A DNA stretch of 64,000 nt from Ricinus communis (GCF_019578655.1 NC_063257.1:15996001-16060000), one strand, 5' to 3'; counted from the first letter of the stretch, positions 46,270 through 57,780 are shown. Numbers and translations: made by a program. The notes: generated by a model not told the origin, from the sequence alone.

Positions 46270-47250
46270 TCACACAAGATGCCATGTACATTGCAAGGCG
46301 TGTAATGTGATTATTGATAGTGGGAGTTCCATTAATATTATGAGTACTCTTTTGATTAGTAGATTGGGGATGCCTGCCATACCACACCCTGGCCATACAA
46401 GCTTCAATGGCTTAATGATTGTGGTGAGGTTAAGGTAACCAGTAAGCAATTCTTTCCTTTTCTATTAGTAAATATCATGATAAGGTGTTGTGCGATGTAG
46501 CACTTATGCATACTAGTGATATTTTGCTTGGAAGACCATGGCAATTTGGTAAGAGGGTGATGCATGATGGGTACCTCAATAGGTATTCATTCACCAAGGA
46601 TGGAAGAAAGACTATACTTGCACCATTTTCAGCAAAAGAAGTGTGTAAAGACTAATACAAAATGGAAAGAATGAGAGTGGAGGCCGAAAAGAAAGAGATA
46701 AAAGATAGAAAGAGTGCTTTAAAGAGTGAAAATAAAAAGAGTATTTTGAAAAGTGAAAATAAAAAGATTGATTACATAGAGGAGTTACAATGCTCTACTG
46801 AAGTCAATGAAGATTCTAAAGGCATGATGAATGAAGATGGTGAAAAAGATAATAATTTGCAACTTTTGAGTGAAACTTAAGATAAAGAGATCATTGTTGA
46901 AGATGAAGCAAAAGTTGAGTTCGTGAAGAATGAAGATGTTTTGCTTGATGCCATTGAGCCAATTTAACATGTTGAGTTTTGAAACTATTCTTTATTCTAA
47001 AGAGCGAATCTTTTCAAAGAAAGGGGGAATGATACGAACCAAACTAGCACAACGAATCCTACTCCAACAAGGAGTCTTAATGATACAAATCCTACTAGCT
47101 CAAGGAATCCTAATCCAGTAAGGAGTCCTGAATCCACTAGGAATCCAAATCCTGCAAGAAGTCCTCATGATATTAGGAGTTCAAGCAACGAAAGGAATCT
47201 TAATTCAACTAGGAGTCCTAGTTCGATTCAAATTATAAATCAATGAGCTT
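46270..47250 (+). pseudogene. Deleted G1 copy: protease, Lys/Glu linker and tail
   Basis: CHVHCKACNVIIDSGSSINI (about 46280-46340) gives a degraded knuckle and an intact protease D-S-G. Then come LLGRPWQFG (about 46527), a 75-residue Lys/Glu-rich segment (EAEKKEIKDRKSALKSENKK), RIFSKKGG and the tail repeats (47030-47240). RT, RNase H and integrase are missing between linker and tail. The same short form lies inverted to the right. Confidence 0.8.
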
Positions 47251-48502
47251 ATCCAAAACATTTGGTCTAAGAACGCATCAAGACTTGAAGAATTAGATTT
47301 AAGTTCAAGGCTCATTAATCTAATTCAATTTATTAGGCTTGAATGAATCTAATTGGGCTTAAAAAGAGCAATGAAGCTGAATTGGAGCATATGAAGACTT
47401 TGGGCCTAAACTTGAAGACTAGCCAAAGTCTTCATATGCTTCAATTCAGCTCCTTTGGTCTTTTAAAGCCCAATTAGATTCATTCAACCCCAATAATTGA
47501 ATTAGATTAATGAGCCTTGAACTTAAATCTAGTTCTTCAAATCTTGATGTCTTTGTAGCCCGAATGTCTTGGATAAGCTCATTGACTTGTAATTTGAATC
47601 TAACTAAGACTCCTACTTGAATTAGGATTTCTTTCGTTGCTTGAACTCCTAATATCATAAAGACTCCATGCAGGATTAGGATTCCTAGTTGAGTCAGGAC
47701 ACCATACTGGATTAGGATTCCTTGTGCTAGTAGGATTTGCATCATCAAGACTCTTTATTGTAGTAGGATTCGTTGTGCTAGTTTGGTTTGTATCATTCCC
47801 TCTTTTTTTGAAAAGATTCTTCCTCGAATCTTGTCCAAATATTGTGAAAGAAGCAAACATATAATCTCAAAAAATAATATTAACTCATTATCAACCTGCA
47901 AATATTTTACAAAAGTTTTTAGAGAAATTTTAGCATAAATAATACTTTCAATACCAATAAATTCAACATGTTCAATTGGCTCAAAGCCATCAAGCAAAAC
48001 ATCTACATTCTTTACTAGCTCATCTTTTGCTTCATCTTCAACATTGATCTCTTCATCTTGGGTTTTGTTCAGAAGTTGAAAATTATTATCTCTTTCACCA
48101 TCTTCATTCATCATGCCTTTAGAATCTTTATTGACTTCAGTAGAGCATTGTAACTCCTCTGCATCATCAATCTTTTTATTTTCACTCTCTTAAACACTAT
48201 TTTTATTTTCACTCTTTAAAGCACTCTTTTTATTTTCCATCTCTTTCTTTTCGGCCTCTATTTTTATTTTTTCCATTTTGCGTTGGTTCTCATACACTTC
48301 TTTTGTTGAAAGTGGTGCAAGTATAGTCTTTCTTCTATCCTTGTTGAATGAATACTAGGTACCCATCATCCATCGCCCTTCTATCAAATTGTCATGGTCT
48401 CCCAAGTAAAATATCACTAGCATGCATAAGTACTACATCACACAACACCTCATCATGATATTTACCAATAGAAAAGAAAATAATTACTTACTGATTTACA
48501 AT
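46430..48502. repeat. Large imperfect inverted repeat of G1 sequence
   Basis: Left arm about 46430-47412 and right arm about 47428-48502, with a centre near 47420 where CATATGAAGACTTTGGGC meets AAAGTCTTCATATGC. The right arm carries about 130 bp near 47830-47950 that the left arm lacks (KISLKTFVKYLQVDNELIL). Confidence 0.85.
47560..48490 (-). pseudogene. Deleted G1 copy in inverted orientation
   Basis: The minus strand encodes the end of protease (about 48480-48320), the Lys/Glu linker, MMNEDGERDNNFQLLNKTQD and EPIEHVEFIGIESIIYAKI, then FSKKEGMIQTKLAQ and the tail repeats in shifted frames. It is the sister of 46270-47250 and more complete in the linker. RT and integrase are absent here too. 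Confidence 0.8.
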
Positions 48503-49462
48503 TAGGTTTTATATCATTTAAATCTGTTTTTTATATTTTCATTAGTCAATTCAACTTTGGCTCATTAATGAAGTTCGTATCTTTTATTATTTTTGTTGAT
48601 TTGTTTTCTTTAGTGTAAAGAAAAAACAAAACAAATTATCTCAATTTGTTATTCTTCTTTGTGATTTATTTTCTTGTCTAGAATATTTTTGTTGTTCAAT
48701 TTGTTTTTCTTGTTCTTTTTAGAGTCCAACTCGTTTTCTTTTGTTCTATTTAAGTATCAAATTCATTATTCAACATATAAAATATTAATCCTTCCTTTTT
48801 TATTTATCCTCGCAAATTTTTCATCTTTAAGTATATCTTTGCTTTATTCGTTTATTTGCAGGTCTTAGTGTCTTATTATTGCAAACTTGTTACAATCTAA
48901 TACGAAATATTATTTGGCCGTAAGTTGGCATTGCAAATATAATAAAAAGTAAAAGAAAGAAAGCAAAAGAATAAAAAAGAAAAATGCTAAATGAAAGAAT
49001 TATGATTTATGATAAAGTTGAGTTTATAGAATTCAATTTGGCCTAAAATACAACAAGTTATTGCTCGAGTTTAAATTCAAGTTCTTTACCATATTTCAAT
49101 TATGATCTTTCTTAGACTTACGTATGGGGGTAGTTTTATACACCTATTTCAAGTTTTCTTATTTTTGTCTTGATTGATTCTTGTCTTTGTTTATTGTATA
49201 TTTTTTATTCTTATCAACGTTGAGTTTAGTTTTTGCTCTGTTTGGATTGTATTGAGTCTAATTTGATAATTAGTAGCTTAAGTTCCATAAGAACTATAAG
49301 AAAAGAATTTGAGAGGTAAAAGGCAAGCAGTGAGATCATTAGAGGATAAAAGCCTAATTAAGTAAAACACGAGTGTGAGTGACATCCTTTGAGTGTAAAC
49401 ACGTGAAGGAGTGTTACTTGTGAGGTTTCTTTGTTCGTTTTAAGTTATTATTGTAGGTTATC
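48503..49462 (+). other. Leader region before G1 gag
   Basis: AT-rich, no ORF. TTTTATATCATTT at about 48513-48525 resembles the G1 LTR/PBS junction, but the PBS itself is gone. It ends TTATTGTAG|GTTATC, an acceptor-like site 6 nt before the gag ATG. Confidence 0.45.
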
Positions 49463-50440
49463 ATGGCTGATCCACCAGAACCAACCATGGCACAAGTCAT
49501 GGAGCATTTGGATCGAATAGTAAGACAAGTGCAAGGTTTTAATGATCGAGTGTATAGAGTGGAAACAAATCAAAATGCCACCAATGACAACATCAATGAC
49601 ATAAACCAACACGCACTTAGACAAGCTTGTAGGGGGAGATAGTATAATGAAGATCATGAGTCCATTAGTGATAATATACAAGGGCATAGAAGATAAGATA
49701 ACAACCTTGGGAGTATAAAGATGAAGATTCCTGCTTTCCATGGCAAGACTGACCTTGAAGCCTATTTAGCATGGGAAAAGAAGATAGATTTTGTGTTCGA
49801 TTGTCATAACTACTCTAAAGAAAAGAAAGTCAAACTTGTTGCCATTGAGTTTATGAATTATGCATTAGTGTCGTGGGACCAACTAAAGGTTTTAAGGAGT
49901 CGAAATGAGGAAGCTATCTCTACATGGTAAGAGATGAAGAATATCATGCGAAAGAGGTTTGTGTCGAATCACTACTATCGAGATTTACACAAACGACTTC
50001 AAAGGCTTACACAAGGTTCGCGAAGTGTTGAGAAGTATTTTCAACAGATGGAGGTGGTGTTGATGCGTGCTAAGATTGAGGAAGACCATGAGCAAACCAT
50101 GGCTCATTTTTTGAGCGGGCTAAACAAGAAAATTGCTAATGTTGTGGAATTACATCCATATATGAAGTTAGAAGACATGTACCACATGCCACTCAAAGTG
50201 GAAAGGCAATTGAAGGGAAGACCTTCCAAGCCTAGTTCGTCTACTACAATATCCAATTGGAAGTAAAATTGGAAAAGTGGAGACAAAAGTGTCTTCAAGC
50301 CTAAATTTGACAATAATAAAGGGGCAAGGAAGGAGAGAGTGGAAAGTCATTTGAGACGCCTAAACCCAAGACAAGCAGCATTGAGTATTTCAAGTGCAAG
50401 GGGAGAGGGCATATGCAACAAGATTTTCCAAATAAGAAGA
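49463..50440 (+). pseudogene. G1 gag
   Basis: The ATG at 49463 begins ADPPEPTMAQVMEHLDRIVR. There are stops near 49640 and 49695, then MKIPAFHGKTDLEAYLAWEK, FDCHNYSKEKKVKLVAIEF, ALVSWDQLK (stop at 49928), MRKRFVSNHYYRDLHKRLQR, GSRSVEKYFQQMEVVLMRA and EQTMAHFLSGLNKKIANVVE. These are hallmarks of the plant Ty3/gypsy capsid (retrotrans_gag). A weak knuckle follows (FKCKGRGHMQQDFPNKK), its third ligand intact and the last Cys changed to Phe. There are at least four stops plus a shift at about 50335. Confidence 0.85.
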
Positions 50441-51440
50441 CCATGATTCTTGTTAATGGAGAATATGATAGTGAAGATGAGGAGGATGAGATGTCACCTC
50501 TTGAAGACACAAGCGACATAGAAGATGACTCGAGGGAAGTTGATGAAAAAGAATTTCTAGTTGCAAGGCGTTCTTTAAGTGTGGAAGCAAAGGAGGAAGA
50601 GGACGATGAGCAATGTGACAACATATTTCATCAAAGGTGTCGAATTCAAGATAAGATATGTTGCTTAATCATTGATAGTGGGAATTGTGCCAATGCCTGT
50701 AGCACTTATTTGGTGGAAAACTTAACTTGCCTACACTTAAGCATCCTAGGCCATATAATTTGCATTGGTTAAATGATTGTGGGAAAGTTAGAGTTACCAA
50801 ACAATGTCTAGTTTCTTTCTCTATGGGTAAATATATTGATGAAGTTCTTTGTGATATTGTACCCATACAAGCTGGTCATGTACTTTTGGGTCGTCCATGA
50901 CAATTCGATAGGAGGGTAAAGTATGATGGATACTCTAATAGATATTCTTTTGTAATGAATGGAAAAGATATTGTACATTCACCTTTATCACCAAAAGAAG
51001 TGTATCATGATCAAAGAATTTTAGGAGAGAGAGAGAGAGAGAGAACGCCTGCATGTGAGAGAAAATGAAAAGAATGAGCTGCAAAAGGAGATCTGTGTGA
51101 AAAATAATGAGAGATGTGAGCAAGGAGTGGAAAAAGGAGAACAAAGAGTAGATGCGCAAAAGAGAGGAGAGGAGCATGCAAAAGGAGAGATTGAGGGGAA
51201 AAGAAACAAGTGAGCTTTTATGCAAAAGAGAGTGATGTTAAGAGAGCTTATTTTTCTAACACGCCTATGATTGTACTTTTGTACAAAGAGACATGTTTTA
51301 CTACTAACAGTTTTAAAAACTCCTTGCCTAGTGTGTTTGTTTCTCTTTTGAAGGAATATGAAGATCTATTTCTCGAGGAAGTTTCAAAAGGCTTACCACC
51401 TTTAAGAGGGATTGAGCACCAAATTGACTTCATTCCGGGT
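50441..51440 (+). pseudogene. G1 protease and Glu/Lys linker
   Basis: An acidic lead (NGEYDSEDEEDEMSPLEDTS) is followed by LIIDSGNCANACST (about 50665-50710), which retains the D-S-G of an aspartic protease, then HVLLGRP with a stop, QFDRRVKYDGYSNRYSF and SPLSPKEVYHDQ. A (GA)n run (51027-51043) and an Arg/Lys/Glu-rich segment follow, and MIVLLYKE and KEYEDLFLEEVSKGLPPLRG lead into RT. Frameshifts break it. Confidence 0.8.
51027..51043. repeat. (GA)n microsatellite in G1 linker
   Basis: About 8 GA units. It encodes alternating Arg-Glu, in keeping with the charged linker of the family. Confidence 0.9.
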
Positions 51441-52660
51441 TCATAAATTCCAAATAGACCACCTTATCAAAGTAATCCTAAGGAGACAAAGGAGTTAAAA
51501 TGGTAAGTGGATGAGCTAATGGGTAAAAGCTTGATTCGTGAGAGCATGAGTCCATGTGCCCTGCCCGTTTTGTTGGTGCCCAAGAAGGATAGAACTTGAA
51601 GGATGTGCGTTGATTGGAGAGCCATGAATAAAATAATGGTAAAGTATCGACATCCTATTTCTCATTTAGGTGATAAGCTTGATGAGTTACATAGTGCATG
51701 TATATTTTTTAAGATTGATCTAAAGAGTGGTTATCACCAAATTAAGATGAAAGAGGGTGATGAGTGGAAAACTGCTTTTAAAATAAAATATGGTTTATAT
51801 GAGTGGTTAGTTATGCCTTTTGGATTAACTAATGCACTTAGTACTTTCATGAGATTAATGAATCATGTTTTGCGTCTATTCTTAGGAATGTTTATTGTTG
51901 TTTATTTTGATGATATACTTATCTATAGTAAGTCATTAAATGAACACATTGAGCATGTGCGTGTAGTACTTGATGTTTTGCGTAAGGAAAAATTGTTTGC
52001 TAACTTTAAGAAATGTTCTTTTTGCACGAGCAAACTTATTTTCCTAGGCTTTGTGGTAAGCGCGCAAGGCATTCAAGAAGATGAAGAGAAGGTTAAGGCA
52101 ATCCAGGAGTGGCCTACACCTAAATCTATTGGAGATGTTCGCTCATTTATGGTTTGGCAAGCTTTTATAGAAGATTTGTTCATGATTTTAGCACTATTGC
52201 TGCATCATTAACTGAAGTAATCAAGAAGAGTCTGGGATTCAAGTGGGAAGAGGCTCAAGAGAAAGCGTTTAACATGCTTAAAGATAAGTTGAATTCTGCC
52301 CCTTTACTTTCTTTGCCCAATGTTTTTAATACCTTTCAAATTGGATGTGATGCTTCAAGTTTGGGGATTGGAGCCGTTCTTATGCAAGAAGGAAAGCTAA
52401 TTGCTTACTTTAGTGAAAAACTAAACAAGGCAGCCTTGAAGTACCCAACTTATAACAAGGAGATGTATGCATTATTGAGAGCTTTGCAAACATGGCAACA
52501 TTATCTTTAGCCTAAAGAGTTTGTGATTCACACTGATCATGAAGTATTTGGAGGGTCAACAAAAGCTTAACAAGTATCATGCAAAGTGGAGTGAGTTTAT
52601 TGAATCCATTTCATATGTTATAAGGTATAAATAAGGTAAGGAAAATATAGTTGCTAATGC
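51411..52660 (+). pseudogene. G1 reverse transcriptase and RNase H
   Basis: [94 protein letters not shown] and [13 protein letters not shown] (catalytic FDD, about 51900-51935), then LGFVVSAQGIQEDEEKVKAI. A shift in the connection (about 52150) is followed by [38 protein letters not shown] and HTDHE of RNase H. It is the best preserved part of G1: one long frame (51603-52211) is open. Stops remain at about 51446, 51508 and 51598. Confidence 0.88.
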
Positions 52661-52661
52661 A

Positions 52662-53385
52662 TTGTCTCAAAGGTATGTGCTTCTTAACACTCTTGATGCT
52701 AAATTGCTTGGTTTTGAGTATATTAAAGATTTATATATCGATGACCATGATTTTAGCAAGTTTTATCATGCATGTAGAAATCTTGCATTTGAAAAGTACT
52801 ATAGGGATAATGGATTCTTATTTAAGGATAATAAATTATGTGTACCTAAGAGTAGCTTGCGTGAAGTTTTGGTTTGGGAAGTATGTGAGGGTGGACTTAT
52901 GGGACATTTTGGAGTTGCAAAGACTTTAGATATTTTACATGATTACTATTGGTCTAACATGCATATAAATGTGCAAAGAATTTATAATAAGTGTATTATA
53001 TATAAACAAGCTAAGTCCAAATCTAAGCCTCATGGATTATATATGCCACTACCTGTAACTAGTATGCCTTGGATTGATATTTCTATGGATTTTATTTTGG
53101 GCTTACCTAGTTCAAAATGTGGGCATGATTCTAGTTTTATGGTTTTAGATTACTTTTCTAAGATGACACATTTTATTACTTGTTATAAGACTAATGATGC
53201 ACCACATATTGCTGAATTATTCTTTAAAAAGATTATGCATTTACATGGTGTGCCTAGAACTATTGTTAGTGATAGGAATATAAAATTCATTAGTTTTTTC
53301 TAAAAGACTTTATGGGGTAAATTGGGGACTAAGTTGTTCTTTTCTACTACATATCACCCCAAAACTGATGGCCAAACTTGAAAAG
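52662..53385 (+). pseudogene. G1 integrase, N-terminal and core parts
   Basis: An open frame from 52662 to 53303 has LLNTLDAKLLGFEYIKDLYI, LCVPKSSLREVLVWEVCEGG, where the usual His of the zinc region is Cys, and NKCIIYKQAK, where the second Cys of CxxC is Tyr. Then [16 protein letters not shown] holds the first catalytic Asp (about 53080) and GVPRTIVSDRNIKF the second. KLFFSTTYHPKTDGQT ends at 53380, where a deletion removes the catalytic Glu block and half of the C-terminus. Confidence 0.85.
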
Positions 53386-53743
53386 GACCATCACCTTTTC
53401 AAGTTCTAGAAAGGATTAATGATAATGCTTATAAGTTAGACTTGCCTGGTGTTTATAGTTCTAGTGATACTTTTAAGGTTGTTGATTTATCTCCTTTTAA
53501 TTTTGACAAGGTTGATGAATCGAGGATGAATCCTCGCGAAGCAGGAGGGAATGATGCAAATCCTACAAGCACAAGGAATCCTACTCTGACCATAAATCCT
53601 ACTCCTACTAGAAATCCTACTTCAACTAGGAATCTTAGTCCCACGAGGAGTCCTACTCCAACTAAGAATCCTATTTCCACTAGGAATCCTAGTCCGACGA
53701 GGAGTCCTACTTCAACTAGGAATCCTAGTCCCACGAGGAGTCC
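53386..53743 (+). pseudogene. G1 C-terminal end and NPTxTR tail
   Basis: After the deletion, QVLERINDNAYKLDLPGVYS, then FKVVDLSPFNFDKV, then EAGGNDANP and about 11 five-residue-type repeats (NPTSTRNPS/TR). The repeat is coded by units such as ACTAGGAATCCTA. The tail is cut at 53743 by element D, and codons read beyond that point come from the LTR. Confidence 0.85.
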
Positions 53744-53951
53744 TGATAGGCATCATATTACACATATTTACATGCCCAATTATTTACATTCTTGTGCATA
53801 ATTATCTCGTTTTATGCTAGAATCACCTATCTTTTGGTTCTTTTCACGTTTCAGGTCATTATCGAAGGACATTGTCAGCAATCGAGGGAAATACATGCAA
53901 TTACGGACCAGAATCCATCAAATTGAGCAGGGACTAGCATTCCGAGGTTTA

Positions 53952-54163
53952 AGCACGGCCTAGACTCCGGCCATGTTGAATTGTCAAGAAGCTGCCCCCA
54001 TAAGTGCCATTTTGGCATGGTTTCCGTAGCCACCACGACCCGTGGTGGCTCAGCACCGGCTTAGGCATGGCCTGGAAGAGGTCAACACAACTGAATGCGC
54101 AAGTTCAGCACGGCCTGGACTCCGCCCGTGCTGACCAGCACAGGCTTGACCACGGCCGTGTTG
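53952..54163. repeat. CACGG/CCGTG cluster in D LTR
   Basis: AGCACGG/CCGTGCT-type half-sites with inverted pairs. It includes TTTCCGTAGCCACCACG, which recurs in the B LTRs and, as TTTCCGTGGCCATCACGG, in the internal cluster of D. Confidence 0.85.
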
Positions 54164-54170
54164 AAGGGAC

Positions 54171-54178
54171 TATATAGG
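54171..54178 (+). promoter_or_regulatory. TATA box of D LTR
   Basis: GGACTATATAGGCAAA, 7 bp after the CACGG cluster; a strong plant TATA match. Confidence 0.7.
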
Positions 54179-55122
54179 CAAAAACGAATTGGTGAATGAG
54201 GATTCGATTTTCTGACTTGATTTCTAATATACACACTCAATTCATTTGTTTCTAGACCTCAATTGTCGACTTTGGGAGATCAATTTCATCAATTGAAGGA
54301 AGGATTACACTTGTTTCAACATCGATTTGAAGATCAAGACAAGATTTGGGAGCATTCAAGAGGCAAATTAGGGTTTGATATTTTGAATTGGAAAATTAGG
54401 GTTTTTCATCCTACTTGAAAGAGAAGGGTGTACATGCCTTTAGTTTACTTTTCTGATTTTAATTCTTATTTTATGATGCTTATTAGTATGAATAGCTAAA
54501 TTGTTGAACCCAATTGGGGGTTCCTATATTTGTGGATTGAAATTAATGTTATGAGATTTTGATTGTCAATTCTTGATTCTTCTTACTTTTATTATTGATG
54601 AGAAGTCACTTTATTCATGAGGCGTTATGATTGGTGAAATTTAGATTGCTTTATGTAATTGAGAGACTCGTTTAGTAATCGGAAAACTGAATAGCAAGAA
54701 TTGGTGAATAATCACTTAGTGATAAGGGTAATTGACTAGCCGGATTAAGAATTAAGAAAGCTTAATAGAGGTGGGTTAGACCATAATGCTAATCGAATAA
54801 TCGATCGTTAGGAAGAGATTCCAACTTTAGGTTATTAGGTTTAGAAATTCGGTTATCTCGAGAGGGAGACCGAATTCAGTTAAGACTTCGTCCATGGGTA
54901 ATTGCAATTGATAATCAATTTAATCTCTATCTTTACAAAAATCTAATTAATCATAGAACAATACCTCATTGATTTTTTTAGGTTAAATAACATAAGACGC
55001 TACAGTAGGTCTAGGTCCACCCTTTTCCAAGAATACGACCTTGATACTCACCATTTGTGCTAGTCTGCATCGATAGGTTCACTGCCTTAGATTGTAGCTA
55101 CGTAAATAGCTTATCAAGTTTT

Positions 55123-55140
55123 TAGGGCCGTTGCCGGGGA
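55123..55140 (+). other. tRNA-Asp primer binding site (element D)
   Basis: TAGGGCCGTTGCCGGGGA, two mismatches to the PBS of A and B at its 5' end. Confidence 0.85.
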
Positions 55141-55287
55141 ATTTACTTTTTGTGTGAACTAGAACGAACTTGTGTTTTTGTTAATTTAGCCATATTTACT
55201 TTCCTGTCTTTATTTTGCTTTATTTTTTCTTTCATTGTTTTAACTATTGTTGTTTTTCGGTTGCTACATCCCACTTGCAGGTAGTAT

Positions 55288-56754
55288 ATGACCAAGAGCT
55301 CAAACTCTGATCTTATAGAGCCTCTGTCTGATCCAGAACGATCCCTCAGACTTTTAAGGAAGCGTTTGCGATTAGAAGAGGAGGAGATTGAGGTAGAGTA
55401 CTTGTAGATAGACCAGAAGGGATGGAGAATCACAGCGGCAATGCCGCAGTGGATGCCAACAGAACAATGTATGAGTTTGCTAGACCATCATTCGATGGGA
55501 CACAAACGAGTATACTCAGATCGGCAGTGGCAACTAACAATTTCGAGATAAAGCCAAATGTGATCCAGATGGTACAACAGAGTGTACAGTTTAGGGGGCT
55601 GCCAAGCGAGGATCCCAATGCCCATATAGCCAACTTCTTGGAGATATGTGACACTTTCAAGATAAATGGAACTACCGATGATGCCATCTGGCTGAGATTA
55701 TTTCTATTTTATTTAAGGGATAATGCAAAGAGATGCAGTCCTTTCCACCGCACACTATTACAACCTGGAAATCATTAGCTGAAAAATTTCTTTACAAGTA
55801 TTTTCCTCCAACTAAAACTGCTAAATTGAGAAATGACATTTCTTCTTTTGTGCAGATGGACGACAAGAGCATGTACGATGCCTGGGAGAGGTATAAAGAC
55901 TTGTTGAGATGTTCTCCACACCACGGTCTACCGGTATGGATGCAGGTTCAGACTTTTTACTGCGGTTTGAACCTTGATACGAGGCAAATGGTGGATGCTG
56001 CAGTAGGTGGAGCTTTAAACAGCAAGACGTCGGAGCAGGCACAAGACCTGATAGAGGAGATGGCCATGAACAACTACCAGTGGCAATCCTCTAGGAGTCG
56101 GCCGGTCAAACAAGAAACGATCAACTAGTTAGACTCCACAGCAGCCTTAGCAGCTCAAGTGGAGCTTCTGACTAAGAAGTTAGACCAGCTTCAGATGCTT
56201 ATTCATGCAGCCCAAATAAGCTGTGAATTTTGTGGTGGCCCGCACTACAGTGCAAACTATAATGCGGGAGGTATGTTTGCTTTTAGTAATAATTCTTCCT
56301 CTATTGTTTCTGCTGACATGGAACAGGTAGACTACATGGGTAATGCCCCTAGACAGCGGAACAACCCATACAGTAGCACATATAACCCCGGCTGGCGTAA
56401 CCATCCAAATTTTGGGTGGAGAAATAACAACGCCTAGGGTCCACCAGGCTTTCAGAGACTGTATCAGTAGCCACCACAACTGCAGTAGCAGGCTATACCA
56501 TCACAGCCCCCTCCACCAGCCGAAAAGAAATCTAACTTGGAGAAGCTGATGATGAGGTTTGTCACGTTCGGTGAAGACGAGATTCCAGCAAACAGACAGT
56601 GCCTTTAGAAATCAGCAGGCATCCATCCAGAATCTAGAGAGTCAAATTGGGCATATTTCTAAGATGTTGTATGAGAGGCCACAAGGATCGCTCCCTAGCA
56701 CAACAGAGTCAAACCCTAGAGAGAAATGCAAGGTTGTCACCTTGTGGTCTAGGT
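55288..56754 (+). pseudogene. Athila gag (element D)
   Basis: The ATG at 55288 (MTKSSNSDLIEPLSDPERSL) lies 7 nt after an acceptor-like TTGCAG. There is a stop at 55405-55407 and a frame change. MYEFARPSFDGTQTSILRSA, GLPSEDPNAHIANFLEICDT and WLRLFLFYLRDNAKR are capsid blocks, and a shift at about 55735 leads to TWKSLAEKFLYKYFPPTKTA, MYDAWERYKDLLRCSPHHGL and LNLDTRQMVDAAVGGALNSK. Then the knuckle remnant CEFCGGPHYSANYN (last Cys lost), NPYSSTYNPGWRNHPNFGW, NQQASIQNLESQIGHISKML and CKVVTLWSR, the usual TLRSGK landmark with Trp. These are typical Athila Gag features. Confidence 0.88.
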
Positions 56755-57017
56755 AAATAATTGTCTAGCTCTCTACCTTTAGCTGATGATGAGAATGTTT
56801 GTATGTAGGATAAGCAAGCTAGGCAGGAGCCCGAGCCTGAGATAATGGGAGGAGAAAAGTGCAAGACAGGTAGAAGAGCCCTGTGAGAGAGTACTAGCCA
56901 CCAGTCCCCTACCCTGCTCGACTTAAGCAAGAGAAGGTTGATAAGCAGTTTGGTAAGTTTCTTGACTTGTTTAAACAACTGAGGATTAACCTGCCTTTTG
57001 TTGAAGCTATTTCGTAG
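56755..57017 (+). pseudogene. Gag-protease spacer of element D
   Basis: Acidic, proline-containing spacer (DKQARQEPEPEI, PYPARLKQEKVDKQFGKFLD in broken frames). FLDLFKQLRINLPFVEAI leads without a gap into the protease region, as in other Athila polyproteins. Confidence 0.65.
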
Positions 57018-57780
57018 ATGCCGAAGTATGCAAAGTTCCTAAAGGAAATTTTGAGCAACAAAAGGAAGTTGGAGGATTTGGGACTCGTAACTCTGAACGA
57101 GGAGTGTTCGGCTCTTCTTCAGAACAAGCTGCCACTCAAAAGAAAAGACCTAGGGAGTTTTATTGCTCCTTGTGTCATTGGCGATTTGCCTATTAGTGGT
57201 ACATTAGCTGATTTAGGAGCTAGTATAAATTTAATGCCCACTAGTCTGAGCATTCAATTAGCTGATAGAACTGGAAAGATTCCTAGGGGTATAGTTGAAG
57301 GTGTCTTGTTAAGGTAGATAAGTTTATTTTTCCTGTAGATTTTGTAGTTATGGATATGGAAGGTGAGAGTATTGTACCTTTAATCCTAGGTAGACCCTTT
57401 CTTGCAACATTTAGGGCTGTAATAGATGTTTGTGATGGAAACCTTAAACTTAGGGTAGACGATGAGACCATCACCTTCGACCTAGCGACTACTATGATAC
57501 ACTCTTTAGACCATGATGATGCTGTATTTTCTATTGATATTATGGATAATTTGGTTGAGTCTCACTTATAGGAAATTTGCTTGATGATCCTTTGCAGGTA
57601 GCCTTGCAAGGAGAGGAGGAGGACCTGTCCAACGAGCAAGTGTTGGAGCAGCTCGCTAGTTTATTGGCTATTGAGCCTAGCTGTTCTACTGATCCTTTTC
57701 TTTCTCTTGACAGGTCAGAAGTGCGGAAAGTGAAATCTTCTTTTACGGACCCCGCGGCCTTATAATTAAAGGAGCTGCCC
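57018..57780 (+). pseudogene. Athila protease and linker (element D)
   Basis: MPKYAKFLKEILSNKRKLED precedes the aspartic protease core. The active site is the Athila form ADLGASINLMP (Asp present, about 57205-57245), then [19 protein letters not shown], a shift, [20 protein letters not shown] and [20 protein letters not shown]. The linker DLSNEQVLEQLASLLAIEPS (57625-57690) is the segment kept by A, B and C. There are stops at 57315 and 57570. Confidence 0.85.

Larger units (their letters stand above)
53744..55116 (+). repeat. 5' LTR of element D
   Basis: 1373 bp, TGATAGGCATC...TTATCA. U3 resembles that of B (ACACATATTTACATG); R/U5 is a diverged relative of A, B and C (GATTCCAACTTTAGGTTATT; hairpin AATTCGGTTATC/ACCGAATT near 54846-54877). 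CACGG cluster at 53952-54163. Confidence 0.88.

Noticed and set aside
49448..49741. Minus-strand 97-codon frame with hydrophobic stretches
   Set aside because: Antisense to G1 gag, which has clear capsid motifs on the plus strand.
53453..53734. Minus-strand 93-codon frame of Val/Gly/Leu repeats that looks membrane-like
   Set aside because: It is the antisense reading of the NPTxTR-coding repeats; the sense strand continues the G1 polyprotein.
10896..55140. tRNA-Asp-like 18-mers as possible tRNA genes
   Set aside because: Only the 3' acceptor and T-arm complement is present, always 6-7 bp from an LTR end; these are primer binding sites.
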